Shown one piece after another: positions 1 to 8,928 of a stretch of 58,391 bases of DNA. The notes under the pieces were generated by a model that was not told the DNA's origin, ran no database searches, and saw only the letters and a list, made by a program, of their open reading frames with translations. Position 1 is the stretch's first letter. Every line of letters begins with the position of its first letter. The stretch comes from Paracoccaceae bacterium (GTDB taxonomy: Bacteria > Pseudomonadota > Alphaproteobacteria > Rhodobacterales > Rhodobacteraceae): assembly GCA_003512825.1 (NCBI GenBank), contig DOOI01000091.1, positions 1 through 58,391 of the forward strand. Direction: 5' to 3'. Both the position numbers and the translations under genes were made by a program.

Positions 1-1005
<1,005 letters not shown>

Positions 1006-1118
1006 CGGTGAGACCGTCCCATCATTTGCTGCGTTTGCGTGGTCGTATAAGGGTTAGATTTATTGTTTCCTAAGGAAATAACGGCTGTGCCGCCCAATTG
1101 TTTAAAGTTTTCTCGGTT

Positions 1119-1149
1119 TGTGATCACAGTTTAAATGGGTGTGATCACA
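1119..1149. promoter_or_regulatory. Two identical perfect palindromes in the sucC/glycosyltransferase divergent gap
   Basis: TGTGATCACA occurs at 1119-1128 and again at 1140-1149, a centre-to-centre distance of 21 bp or two helical turns, which suits side-by-side binding of two dimers. A further near-palindrome, TTTCCTAAGGAAA, lies at 1066-1078. The sites are 114-144 bases upstream of sucC and 90-120 upstream of the plus-strand gene. The half-sites resemble CRP (TGTGA/TCACA) but abut instead of being six bases apart, so a GntR-like or other dimeric repressor is equally possible. The regulator is not identified. Confidence 0.55.
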
Positions 1150-1238
1150 TTTCGGTATACAATTGCATGCGGATAAAATCGATTCGCCTCCGCGCCTCAG
1201 GCTGCTAGGGTAATGGCAGTGGTTTGAGGGGAAATGGC

Positions 1239-2240
1239 ATGCGTGAAGCCAGTTGGGCAGTGGTCATGACGGCGGATGAGCCGTTGGAGCTGCTTTTGGC
1301 GAATACGGCATGGCATTTGGCGACAGGGGCGCTGGAGGTGCATGTCTACCTTGATCGCCCCGATGACCCCGCAGCAGAGGCATTGGCGGCCATCGCGGGC
1401 GTGGTCGTGACGCGCTGCGACACGGACCATTGGGCGGAGTTGGCCCCAAACTGGGGGCGACCGCCGTTGCAGATGCGACGCCAAGCCCTCAACGCCAACC
1501 ATGCGCGGCTGCATACGCGGGCGGACTGGATCATTCACCTCGATGCCGATGAGTTTCTGCGCCAAGACGCAGCTTTGGGGCGGGAATTGGCCTGTTTTAC
1601 CGGGATGGATCATGAAATCCGTTTTCCGGTCTGGGAGCGGGCCTATCTGGACGCGGCACCGACGGGGATATTTGACGGCGTGTTTCGCACCACGACCAAG
1701 CCCTTGCGCCCCATGGCGGCGGCAATATTGGGCGATGACGAGCGCTATATGATTGATGGGATGATGGGGCATTCCGAGGGCAAATGCGCGGTGCCGACAG
1801 AAGGCAATTGGAGAATTGGGATCCACTGGTCGTTTCGCGGCAAGGGACCGCAGACCAAATCCAATCGGGTTCCGTCGCCCGGTGTGCGGCTGTTGCATTT
1901 CGACGGGCTGACGCCGCTGCATTTTCTGATCAAGCTGGTGCGTTATGCGGGCCATGAGGCAGAGGATTTGGTCCGGCTGGTTTCGGAAAACCGTCGGGTG
2001 CAGATCGCGGAGTTGGCATTGGGGCCGCGCGCGCTGCATGATCGGCTGCGGGTGCTTGATGGCGAGAAATGTGACTGGCTGGCGGGATTTGGGCTGATGG
2101 ATCGGCGCGGTTTTGATCCCCGGCCCGAGATGGAGCGGGTGCTGGGCCGGGTGCCGGAATTGAGCGTGGACGCGTTTGATGCGGCGCTGCGCGCGCGCTA
2201 TCCAGAGGAAGTCGCGGCGCTAGAGGCGTTGGGTCTTTAG
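1239..2240 (+). CDS. Glycosyltransferase family 2-like protein
   Basis: Protein of 333 residues resembling the Glyco_tranf_2_4 group of GT-A fold enzymes often found in Rhodobacterales. The N-terminus gives the nucleotide-sugar Rossmann-like start (WAVVMTADEPLELLL), and a DAD metal/nucleotide-binding motif is at residues 102-104 within IIHLDADEF. No membrane segment is obvious, so it is probably cytoplasmic or peripherally membrane-bound. ATG 1239 was chosen over an in-frame TTG at 1224 because GAGGGGAA lies just upstream of it. It ends 5 bases from the convergent pepT stop. Donor and acceptor cannot be told from sequence. Confidence 0.75.
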   Translation: MREASWAVVMTADEPLELLLANTAWHLATGALEVHVYLDRPDDPAAEALAAIAGVVVTRCDTDHWAELAPNWGRPPLQMRRQALNANHARLHTRADWIIHLDADEFLRQDAALGRELACFTGMDHEIRFPVWERAYLDAAPTGIFDGVFRTTTKPLRPMAAAILGDDERYMIDGMMGHSEGKCAVPTEGNWRIGIHWSFRGKGPQTKSNRVPSPGVRLLHFDGLTPLHFLIKLVRYAGHEAEDLVRLVSENRRVQIAELALGPRALHDRLRVLDGEKCDWLAGFGLMDRRGFDPRPEMERVLGRVPELSVDAFDAALRARYPEEVAALEALGL

Positions 2241-2244
2241 GCGA

Positions 2245-3477
2245 TCACTGGGCCGATTTTTCAGCCAGCGCCAGCATGAGTTGCGTGGCGATGCCCATGT
2301 CTTGCACGGAAATCCATTCAAGCGGGCCGTGGATATTTTGCATGCCTGTAAAGAGGTTTGGGCAAGGCACGCCCATTTCGGTAAGGCGCGACCCATCCGT
2401 GCCGCCACGGATGGGCACAGAAACGGGTGTGATCCCTAAAGAGCGGGCGGCATCGCAGGCCAGTTCGACAGGGGTCATGTCCTTTTCCAGCCAATAGCGC
2501 ATGTTGCGGTATTGCGGGGTGATGGTGCAGGTGATGCGGGCGCGTGGCTCGGTGGCGGCGACTGCGGCGCAGACTTGTTGAAGGAGCGCGCCTTTTGCGG
2601 CAAGGCCGTCGCGCTCGAAATCGCGCAGAATAAATTTGATCCGCATTTCTGACGACCCACCTGTCATGTCGGTCGCATGAATGAAGCCTTCGCGCCCCGC
2701 CGTGGTTTCGGGGGTTTGCGTGGCTTGGGGGAGGGTGTCGATGATCTTGGCGGCGAGATGGATGGCGTTGACGAGTTTCCCGGTGGCATATCCCGGATGG
2801 ATCGAGACACCTGTGACGGTGACTGTGGCCCCGTCGGCGGAAAAGGTTTCATATTCGATTTCGCCCACTGCTCCGCCATCGAATGTATAGGCAAAATCGA
2901 CGCCGAGGTCTTTGGGCAGGCGACTGTCGACGCCGCGGCCAATCTCTTCGTCGGGGGTAAAGGCGAGGCGCAGGGTGGGGCGGTTGATCTCTGGTGTGGC
3001 AAGGAGGTGGCGCGCGGCGGTCATGAGGATGGCGACACCGGCCTTGTCATCGGCTCCGAGCAGCGTGGTGCCAGAGGCGGTCACGATATCATGGCCAATT
3101 TTTTGGGCCAGATAGGGGAATTCGTCGGGAGAGAGCGAGAGGTCGGGGGCGTCTGGGAAGGAGATGGCCCCCCCATTATAGCCTTTGATCACCCGCGGTT
3201 TAACGCCTGTGGCGTTGAATTGGGGCGCGGTGTCGACATGGGCGAGAAAGCCTACCGTGGGGCCGGGCGCGGTGCCGGGAATGGTGGCAAGCACGGTGCC
3301 ATAGTCGGTCAAGGTGACATCGGCGGCGCCCATCTCTTCCAGTTCGGATTTGAGCAGGTGGAGAATGTCATATTGGCAGGCGGTAGATGGGGCGCTGGGG
3401 CTGTCGGCATCGGATTGGCTGTCGATCGCGGCGTAGCGGCAAAGACGGGTTTCAAGCTCGGTGTGAAAGTCTGACAT
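2245..3477 (-). CDS. pepT: Peptidase T (tripeptide aminopeptidase)
   Basis: Cytoplasmic M20-family zinc aminopeptidase that removes the N-terminal residue from tripeptides. The 410 residues match the usual length of about 408. Metal ligands are visible as H80-x-D82 (HVDTAPQF), D143/D144 (LLGADDKAG), the catalytic pair E177-E178 (TPDEEIGRG) and D200 (TFDGG); the GGTDGSRL and NIHGPLEW motifs of the catalytic domain are near the C-terminus. The frame stays open upstream to 3744, but the ATG at 3477 starts the family-typical MSDFHTELE and has an AAAGGTG ribosome site. It stands alone and converges on the glycosyltransferase gene. Confidence 0.95.
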   Translation of the reverse strand: MSDFHTELETRLCRYAAIDSQSDADSPSAPSTACQYDILHLLKSELEEMGAADVTLTDYGTVLATIPGTAPGPTVGFLAHVDTAPQFNATGVKPRVIKGYNGGAISFPDAPDLSLSPDEFPYLAQKIGHDIVTASGTTLLGADDKAGVAILMTAARHLLATPEINRPTLRLAFTPDEEIGRGVDSRLPKDLGVDFAYTFDGGAVGEIEYETFSADGATVTVTGVSIHPGYATGKLVNAIHLAAKIIDTLPQATQTPETTAGREGFIHATDMTGGSSEMRIKFILRDFERDGLAAKGALLQQVCAAVAATEPRARITCTITPQYRNMRYWLEKDMTPVELACDAARSLGITPVSVPIRGGTDGSRLTEMGVPCPNLFTGMQNIHGPLEWISVQDMGIATQLMLALAEKSAQ

Positions 3478-3541
3478 GGCGGCACCTTTGGTTTTCGCCT
3501 GATCTAGCGGTGGGTGGAGGAAGAAGTCAACCGGAGCTGGA

Positions 3542-3565
3542 GCCTCGGGGCCTCGGAGCCTCGGT
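3542..3565. repeat. Three tandem copies of an 8-base unit
   Basis: GCCTCGG followed by one variable base is repeated three times (3542, 3550, 3558) in the gap between pepT and the NTF2-like gene. It reads as a small microsatellite-like expansion. No coding or regulatory role is evident. Confidence 0.5.
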
Positions 3566-3647
3566 GTTGGGCAGAGGAAGGTTGAGGCCTTGGGGGTTGG
3601 GCCTTGATATGACAGACTGACCAGCACGTCAGCGGGAGGGACGGCCG

Positions 3648-4058
3648 ATGCATCCAACGATTTCACAGATGATGGCAGTGGTGGCAGAAGGCCGAGAAGA
3701 CGAGATCGCACCCTTGTTGGCCGAAGAGGTGCAGTTTTTGCCACCGACCTATTGGAAGACTTGGGTAGGACGGGCGCCTGTGGCCGCTGTCTTGGGCCAT
3801 GTCGGGCGGGTGTTTGAGGGGTTTCGCTATCGCCGTGTCATGGGGCAGGGCGTAGATTGGGCCTTGGAATTCGAGTGCAAGATCGGTGCATTGGACGCTG
3901 TCGGGGTCGATCTGATCACACTCGATGAGGCGGGGTTGATTGTGCGATTTGAAGTGGCGATGCGGCCTTTGAAATCAGTGGAGGCGCTTCGGGCTGCGAT
4001 GAATGCCGCGGTGGCAGGCGACGCGCGGTTCTTGGCGTTTCGGAGTGCGTTGCAGTGA
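3648..4058 (+). CDS. NTF2-like / SnoaL-like fold protein
   Basis: Small protein of 136 residues with the length and helix-then-strand pattern of the NTF2/SnoaL superfamily: an N-terminal helix (MMAVVAEGREDEIAPLLAEEV), a conserved aromatic/proline strand (QFLPPTYWKTW) and later beta strands around LITLDEAGLIVRFEVAMRP. Such folds serve as enzymes, such as isomerases and hydrolases, or as ligand binders; no catalytic set is recognisable, so the function is open. The ATG has a good GGGAGGG ribosome site. It is followed 39 bases later by the YigZ-like gene on the same strand, so the two may be co-transcribed. Confidence 0.65.
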   Translation: MHPTISQMMAVVAEGREDEIAPLLAEEVQFLPPTYWKTWVGRAPVAAVLGHVGRVFEGFRYRRVMGQGVDWALEFECKIGALDAVGVDLITLDEAGLIVRFEVAMRPLKSVEALRAAMNAAVAGDARFLAFRSALQ

Positions 4059-4097
4059 GTGCGCTTGGGGCTGTGACCCGGATTGAAGGGTGGGGCG

Positions 4098-4448
4098 ATG
4101 CGAATATTCGATAATATTCTCTCGGACCGAGGCTCGAAATACGCGGTGTCGGGCGGTCCTTGCACCAGTGAGGCCGAGGCGCGGGCGATGGTGGCCAAAT
4201 TGTGCGAGACACGCAAATTTGCCAAGGCGAGCCATCATAGCTGGGGGCTTTTGACGGCTGATGGCCCGATCAAGGCCGATGATGGCGAAGCGGGCGCAGG
4301 TATGGTGATCTTGAGGATGCTGGAGCGCGCGGAGTTGCGTGGGCATGTGATTATCGTGACGCGGTGGTTTGGTGGCAAACATCTGGGCGGAGATCGGTTT
4401 CGACATATTCAGGAGGCCGTTCGGCTCTATCTGGCCGAGATTGCCTGA
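4098..4448 (+). CDS. YigZ / IMPACT (UPF0029) N-domain protein
   Basis: 116-residue protein matching the N-terminal domain of the YigZ/IMPACT family: SKYAVSGGPC near the start, the pattern SHHSWGLL, DDGEAGAGMVILRML and the hallmark VTRWFGGKHLGGDRF. E. coli YigZ is about 204 residues and has an extra C-terminal domain, so this is a single-domain version. Family members are linked to translation control or nucleotide binding, but the bacterial role is not settled. ATG 4098 is preceded by AAGGGTGGGG; an in-frame TTG at 4083 is less likely. The DNA immediately downstream holds the broken mrr gene. Confidence 0.82.
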   Translation: MRIFDNILSDRGSKYAVSGGPCTSEAEARAMVAKLCETRKFAKASHHSWGLLTADGPIKADDGEAGAGMVILRMLERAELRGHVIIVTRWFGGKHLGGDRFRHIQEAVRLYLAEIA

Positions 4449-4521
4449 GGTGGATAGCGCTCTGTGATTGCGTTTTGGTCGTTGCGCTGCCACAGTTTTG
4501 GCTGTGATGGAGGGCGTGCGG

Positions 4522-4938
4522 ATGATCCCGAGTTATGAAGAGATGATGCTACCGCTTTTGCGCGCTTTGGCGGGGGGCGCCTAGCCCGCCAAGCGACGCG
4601 ATAGAGGTGGCAGCCAAAGCATTGAATGGTGCGCTGCAAGATGAGGTTTTGGAGTTGATCCGGGGGATGGATCCTTTCGCCTTTGAGCGGTTGGGCGTCC
4701 TGCCTTGCAGCAATTTGTCGGCAGTTTGACGGGAGAAGGCGCCACGAAAGGGGTGTTTGTGACGACCTCTTCCTATTCGGCAGAGGCGCGTGGCTATGTG
4801 GAGCGGGTTCAGCAGCGGATCATTTTGATCGATGGGGCAGAATTGGCGCGGCTCTTGGTGCGCCATTCTGTGGGGGTGCGCGTGGTGCAGACCATTGAGA
4901 TCAAAGCGATTGATGAGAATATCTTTGCCGATTTGTGA
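4522..4938 (+). pseudogene. mrr: Remnant of an Mrr-type restriction endonuclease
   Basis: Three pieces of one Mrr protein lie in three frames. The first (from ATG 4522, with GGAGG upstream) reads MIPSYEEMMLPLLRALAGG, the Mrr N-terminus, and stops at 4582-4584 after a run of six Gs (4572-4577) consistent with a one-base insertion. The second piece continues SDAIEVAAKALN, then jumps to QDEVLELI and FERL, so most of the Mrr middle is missing. The third (from about 4703) resumes at QQFVGSLTGEGATKGVFVTT and runs to the normal C-terminus ENIFADL. The stretch that would carry the PD-(D/E)xK nuclease residues (the GGDGGIDG to QAKRW region of intact Mrr) is absent. The gene cannot make an active nuclease. 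Confidence 0.8.
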
Positions 4939-4945
4939 GCGCAGA

Positions 4946-5010
4946 AAGCCTTTTGCAAAAGGCTTGGCAACACCCTTGCAAGGGTGTTGAAACGCCCTTG
5001 CAAGGGCGTT
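4946..5010. repeat. Triplet of perfect TTGCAA-centred palindromes between convergent genes
   Basis: Three perfect inverted repeats stand in a row: 4946-4965 (20 bp, core GCCTTTTGCAAAAGGC), 4968-4989 (22 bp, core CACCCTTGCAAGGGTG) and 4991-5010 (20 bp, core CGCCCTTGCAAGGGCG), separated by 2 and 1 bases. The arms differ in sequence yet each stays perfectly self-complementary. The last overlaps the hbd stop codon. As RNA they would form three consecutive hairpins and may terminate transcription from both sides. The same family recurs at 13948 and 16393. Confidence 0.9.
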
Positions 5011-5885
5011 CAGCGGGTGGGGACGGGCTCTTCGCCGCGGTAATCATAAAAGCCGCGTTTGGTTTTGCGGCCAAGCCAGCCGGCTTCGACATATTTCGTC
5101 AGTAGCGGGCAGGGGCGGTATTTTGTGTCGGCAAGGCCTTCGTGCAGCACGTGCATGATGGCGAGGCAGGTGTCGAGGCCGATGAAATCCGCAAGTTCCA
5201 ACGGGCCCATCGGGTGGTTGGCGCCGAGTTTCATCGCCTGATCTATGGAGCGCACATTTCCGACGCCTTCGTAGAGGGCGTAGACGGCTTCGTTGATCAT
5301 TGGGATCAGGATGCGGTTGACGATGAAGGCCGGGTAATCTTCGGCGCTGGCGGCGGTTTTGCCCAAGCGATCAACCACGGCGTGGCAGGCGTCATAGGTG
5401 GGTTGATCGGTGGCGATGCCGCGGATCAGTTCGACGAGTTGCATCACGGGCACGGGGTTCATGAAGTGGAACCCCATGAACCGCTCGGGACGATCGGTGC
5501 GGCTGGCGAGGCGTGTGATGGAAATCGACGAGGTATTTGAGGTGAGGATCGTGTGTGGGGCCAGATGGGGGGTCAGGCTTTCGAAGATCTTGTTCTTGAT
5601 CTCCTCGCGCTCTGTTGCGGATTCAATGATCAGATCGGTTTGACCGACATCGGCAATGGCTTGTGTGGTGCGGATGCGGGCCATGGCGGCGGCCTTGTCT
5701 TCCGGGGAGGTTTTGCCACGGGTGACTTGGCGCTCCATGTTCTTGTCGATGGTGGCCACGGCGCGCGCGAGGGCATCTTGGTTGATGTCGTTGAGCAGCA
5801 CGTCAAAGCCGGCTTGGGCCATGACATGAGCGATGCCATTGCCCATTTGACCTGCTCCGACGACGCCGATTGTGCGGATGTCCAT
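5010..5885 (-). CDS. hbd: 3-hydroxybutyryl-CoA dehydrogenase
   Basis: NAD(P)-dependent oxidation of 3-hydroxybutyryl-CoA to acetoacetyl-CoA, or the reverse in polyhydroxybutyrate and ethylmalonyl-CoA metabolism. The 291 residues match the family. The dinucleotide-binding G10-x-G12-x2-G15 (VVGAGQMG), the S116-N117 pair (TSNTSS), H140 (GFHFMNP) and N143 form the expected active site. The ATG at 5885 has a strong AGGAGAG site. In many Rhodobacteraceae this gene directly follows etfA; here a plus-strand DUF6473 gene lies between them, so hbd has its own promoter in 5886-6094. Confidence 0.93.
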   Translation of the reverse strand: MDIRTIGVVGAGQMGNGIAHVMAQAGFDVLLNDINQDALARAVATIDKNMERQVTRGKTSPEDKAAAMARIRTTQAIADVGQTDLIIESATEREEIKNKIFESLTPHLAPHTILTSNTSSISITRLASRTDRPERFMGFHFMNPVPVMQLVELIRGIATDQPTYDACHAVVDRLGKTAASAEDYPAFIVNRILIPMINEAVYALYEGVGNVRSIDQAMKLGANHPMGPLELADFIGLDTCLAIMHVLHEGLADTKYRPCPLLTKYVEAGWLGRKTKRGFYDYRGEEPVPTR

Positions 5886-6094
5886 AGCGCTCTCTCCTGC
5901 TTGTTGGGGTGACCATAGGTCTGGTTGCTGCCCGGCTGCAAGGCTTGCCGCGCGTCGGCGAGGACCGATGGGCGCAGATCAGGTGCTGGTCAGACGCTGG
6001 CGATAGGCAGGATCGCTCAAATTTTCGCATTAGCATTTCAGAAAGAACCTTGCCGCAAAGTGACTTTGGGTGAGAAATTTTTGGGGTGGGTGGG

Positions 6095-6949
6095 ATGACC
6101 TACGAAATGAAGGGCGCGCAGGCGCTTGACTATCGGTATTGCCATTATGGAACATCGAGGCTGGCTTTCCGGGGGCCGCAAAAGGCGCTCACTGGGCCAT
6201 ATGCGGTGTTTTTAGGAGGGACGGAGACATTTGGGCGCTTCGTCGAGCGGCCTTATCCGGCGCTTTTGGAGCCGATGCTGGGGGTGCCTTGCGTCAATTT
6301 GGGGCTGCCGAATTCTGGGATTGATGCCTATCTGCGAGACCCGGAGGTTTTGGAGATTGTGCGGCGCGCATGTTTTGTTGTCGTGCAGGCGACGGGCGTT
6401 CAATTTAATTCGAACCGGTATTACACTGTGCATCCAAGGCGCAATGATCGGGTGATTGGGCCTACGCCATTGATGCGGCAGGTCTTTCGCGAAACGGATT
6501 TTACCGAGTTCAACTTCACGCGCCATTTGGTGCTGGCTATGGCTGAGCGCGCGCCGGATCGGTTTGACTCGCTTCTGCGCGAGATGCAGTCGGTTTGGGT
6601 GGAGCGGATGCGGCAGCTCTTGTCTGGGGCGAAGGGGGTCGCGTTTTTGCTATGGTTTTCGGAGCACGTTCCGGCCGCGCATCACACGAGCCTGACAGAA
6701 GAGCGCGAACCTTGGGGGGTGGATCGCAGTCTCATGACAAAGGCATTGGTGCAAGATGCACAGTTATTGGAGGTGGTGCCAAGCCCGCGGGCGCGGGCCT
6801 TGGGAACAGAGGGGATGGTCTTCACCCCGCTGGATTTGCCTGCGACGGTGGGGTTGCCGGGACCGGCGGCGCATCGGGAGGCTGCGGATATCATCGCGGC
6901 ACAGGTGCGGGCCTTGGAAGTTTTGCCGCGATCCCTTCTGCAAGGTTAA
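6095..6949 (+). CDS. DUF6473 family protein
   Basis: 284-residue protein of a family found mostly in Rhodobacteraceae; function unknown. Family hallmarks are GAQALDYRYCHYG near the start, YAVFLGGTETFGRF, VNLGLPNSGIDAY and SNRYYTVHPRRNDR. The order of a GGTETFG turn and a following NLG segment recalls SGNH/GDSL hydrolases, but a catalytic Ser-Asp-His set is not secure. ATG 6095 is preceded by GGGGTGGGTGGG; a GTG three codons upstream is possible. The gene is inserted, in opposite orientation, between etfA and hbd. Confidence 0.75.
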   Translation: MTYEMKGAQALDYRYCHYGTSRLAFRGPQKALTGPYAVFLGGTETFGRFVERPYPALLEPMLGVPCVNLGLPNSGIDAYLRDPEVLEIVRRACFVVVQATGVQFNSNRYYTVHPRRNDRVIGPTPLMRQVFRETDFTEFNFTRHLVLAMAERAPDRFDSLLREMQSVWVERMRQLLSGAKGVAFLLWFSEHVPAAHHTSLTEEREPWGVDRSLMTKALVQDAQLLEVVPSPRARALGTEGMVFTPLDLPATVGLPGPAAHREAADIIAAQVRALEVLPRSLLQG

Positions 6950-6970
6950 TGCGGTGTGGTGCAAAAGGCA

Positions 6971-7000
6971 CCGCCCGCCAAGGAGGATCCGGGCGGGCGG
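6971..7000 (-). terminator. Hairpin terminator of etfBA
   Basis: Perfect 9-bp arms CCGCCCGCC (6971-6979) and GGCGGGCGG (6992-7000) enclose a 12-base loop. Read on the minus strand the stem lies 26 bases after the etfA stop and is followed by TGCCTTTTG, a short T run. It may also block read-through from the plus-strand DUF6473 gene. Confidence 0.75.
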
Positions 7001-7026
7001 CGTTTGGATGGTGATTTGCTCCAGAA

Positions 7027-7953
7027 TTAGAGCTTTTCCACCAGTTCAGGAACAGCGGAGAAGAGATCTGCCACAAGGCCGAAATCGGCCACTTGGAAGA
7101 TTGGGGCTTCTTCGTCTTTGTTGATCGCTACGATGATCTTGGAGTCTTTCATCCCTGCGAGGTGCTGAATGGCGCCAGAAATGCCGACGGCGACGTAGAG
7201 CTGTGGTGCCACGACTTTACCAGTCTGGCCAACTTGCCAATCATTGGGTGCATAGCCCGAGTCAACAGCGGCACGCGAGGCGCCAACAGCCGCGCCGAGT
7301 TTGTCGGCCAGCTTCTCGATGATCGCGAAATCATCCTTGGAGCCAACGCCACGGCCACCAGAGACGACGATGCCTGCGGAGGTGAGTTCGGGGCGATCGG
7401 ATGCAGCCACTTTGTCTTCTACCCATTCGGAAAGGCCGGGGTTCGCAGCCGCACCGATGGCCTCGACAGCCGCAGAGCCACCCATGGCCGCTGCGTCAAA
7501 GGACGCGGTGCGGACGGTGAACACCTTGACCATATCGCCGGATTTGACGGTTTGGATGGCGTTTCCTGCGTAGATCGGGCGCTCGAACGTATCGGCGTCG
7601 ATCACGGCGGTGACGTCCGAAAGGATCATCACGTCGAGAAGTGCGGCCACGCGTGGCAGCACGTTCTTGGCGTCCGAGGTGGAGGGGGCGGCGATGTGGC
7701 TATAGTTGCCTGCGAGCGAGACGATCAGCGCGGCGACGGGCTCGGCGAGCGCGTGGCAGTAGCTGTGATCCCCTGCAAAGAGCACCTTGGACACACCTGC
7801 AATCTTGCCTGCGTCTGCAGCGGCGGCGTCACCGCCTTCGCCTGCGACGAGCACATGAACATCACCCAAACCCGCAACAGCCGAGACCGTTTTTGCGACA
7901 ACATCGGTGGCCAACTGACCGTTGGCAACTTCGGCAAGGAGAAGAACAGCCAT
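7027..7953 (-). CDS. etfA: Electron transfer flavoprotein alpha subunit
   Basis: FAD-binding half of the soluble ETF heterodimer that takes electrons from acyl-CoA and other dehydrogenases and passes them to ETF:ubiquinone oxidoreductase. The 308 residues fit the family. The C-terminal FAD domain shows [50 protein letters not shown] and the [11 protein letters not shown] motif. The chosen ATG (7953) overlaps the etfB stop by one base (TGATG); a GTG one codon upstream is also possible. Co-transcribed with etfB. Confidence 0.97.
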   Translation of the reverse strand: MAVLLLAEVANGQLATDVVAKTVSAVAGLGDVHVLVAGEGGDAAAADAGKIAGVSKVLFAGDHSYCHALAEPVAALIVSLAGNYSHIAAPSTSDAKNVLPRVAALLDVMILSDVTAVIDADTFERPIYAGNAIQTVKSGDMVKVFTVRTASFDAAAMGGSAAVEAIGAAANPGLSEWVEDKVAASDRPELTSAGIVVSGGRGVGSKDDFAIIEKLADKLGAAVGASRAAVDSGYAPNDWQVGQTGKVVAPQLYVAVGISGAIQHLAGMKDSKIIVAINKDEEAPIFQVADFGLVADLFSAVPELVEKL

Positions 7954-8711
7954 CACAGAGCTCCTGCTTCTTTGAGTTTCGATACAAGCTCGTCAACCGA
8001 ACCCACCTTGATGCCAGCCGCACGTGCCGCAGGCTCGCTGGTTTTGACAACGGTGAGGCGTGGGGTGACATCGACGCCATAATCGGCAGCGGTCTTTTCG
8101 TCCAAAGGCTTTTTCTTGGCCTTCATGATATTGGGCAGCGAGGCGTAACGCGGCTCGTTGAGGCGCAGGTCTGCGGTGACGATGGCGGGCAGCTTGACCT
8201 TGATGGTCTGCAAGCCGCCGTCGACTTCGCGGGTGACAACGGCATGGCCGCCATCGATGGCGACTTCGGACGCGAAGGCCGCTTGGCTCCAACCCAGAAG
8301 CGCCGAGAGCATTTGGCCCGTGGCGTTCATGTCGTTATCAATCGCTTGCTTGCCTGTGATGACCAGCTCTGCGCCTTCTTCTTTTGCCACGGCGGCGAGG
8401 ATCTTGGCGACAGCGAGCGGCTCGATGTCTTTGTGCACATCATCGGAGGCCTCGACGAGGATCGCCCGATCTGCGCCCATCGCGAGCGCCGTGCGGAGCG
8501 TTTCTTGCGCCTGCTTCACGCCGATGGAGACGACGACGATTTCCGTGACGACGCCCTTTTCCTTCAGGCGGATCGCTTCTTCGACTGCGATTTCGTCGAA
8601 GGGGTTCATCGACATCTTGACGTTGGCGAGATCGACACCCGATCCGTCCGCCTTGACGCGGACTTTCACGTTGTAATCGATCACGCGCTTCACAGGCACG
8701 ATCACCTTCAT
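7953..8711 (-). CDS. etfB: Electron transfer flavoprotein beta subunit
   Basis: AMP-binding partner of EtfA. The 252 residues begin [19 protein letters not shown] and include [25 protein letters not shown] and the long anchor region [37 protein letters not shown], of which the [20 protein letters not shown] part is the classic signature. It is first gene of the two-gene etfBA operon. The promoter should lie in 8712-8928; no hexamers there were convincing. The ATG has GGGAGACC upstream. Confidence 0.97.
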   Translation of the reverse strand: MKVIVPVKRVIDYNVKVRVKADGSGVDLANVKMSMNPFDEIAVEEAIRLKEKGVVTEIVVVSIGVKQAQETLRTALAMGADRAILVEASDDVHKDIEPLAVAKILAAVAKEEGAELVITGKQAIDNDMNATGQMLSALLGWSQAAFASEVAIDGGHAVVTREVDGGLQTIKVKLPAIVTADLRLNEPRYASLPNIMKAKKKPLDEKTAADYGVDVTPRLTVVKTSEPAARAAGIKVGSVDELVSKLKEAGAL

Positions 8712-8897
8712 TGCGTGGTCTCCCTAGACTGTTGAGCGAGGGGCCGCGGGCGACTCCCTCGAGGTTCCTTGGCGTTGATATAATCTTGCGCCCGGCGGTG
8801 ACAGGTCAAAATCGTCGCGTCATGTGTTAAGGACGCCGCGTTTTTTATCACAAGCGGGCAAGCGGCGCGACAAATTGGCTCGTTCTGACATCGTTTT

Positions 8898-8924
8898 CCC
8901 CCTCGTGGATGCACCGAGAGGGGG
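8898..8924. terminator. Hairpin after the HMG-CoA reductase gene
   Basis: Arms CCCCCTC (8898-8904) and GAGGGGG (8918-8924) form a strong stem only four bases beyond the minus-strand stop codon at 8929. On the minus strand it is followed by AAAACG, not a T run; on the plus strand it is followed by CGTTTT. It is therefore a likely but non-classical terminator for the amidase/HMG-CoA reductase pair. Confidence 0.5.
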
Positions 8925-8928
8925 CGTT

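Noticed and set aside
1119..1149. TGTGATCACA pair as CRP/FNR sites
   Set aside because: CRP needs six bases and FNR four between half-sites; here the half-sites abut, so those names would be wrong.
2245..3744. Longer pepT start about 90 codons upstream
   Set aside because: The extra N-terminus is low-complexity and unlike the family; the ATG at 3477 has a good ribosome site and gives normal length.
5938..5948. GCAAGGCTTGC near hbd as another member of the TTGCAA palindrome family
   Set aside because: It is only 11 bp with an inverted-order core, so it does not fit the family.
8712..8928. TTGACC and TATATC-like hexamers as an etfB promoter
   Set aside because: Spacing of about 20 bases is too long and no better pair was found.
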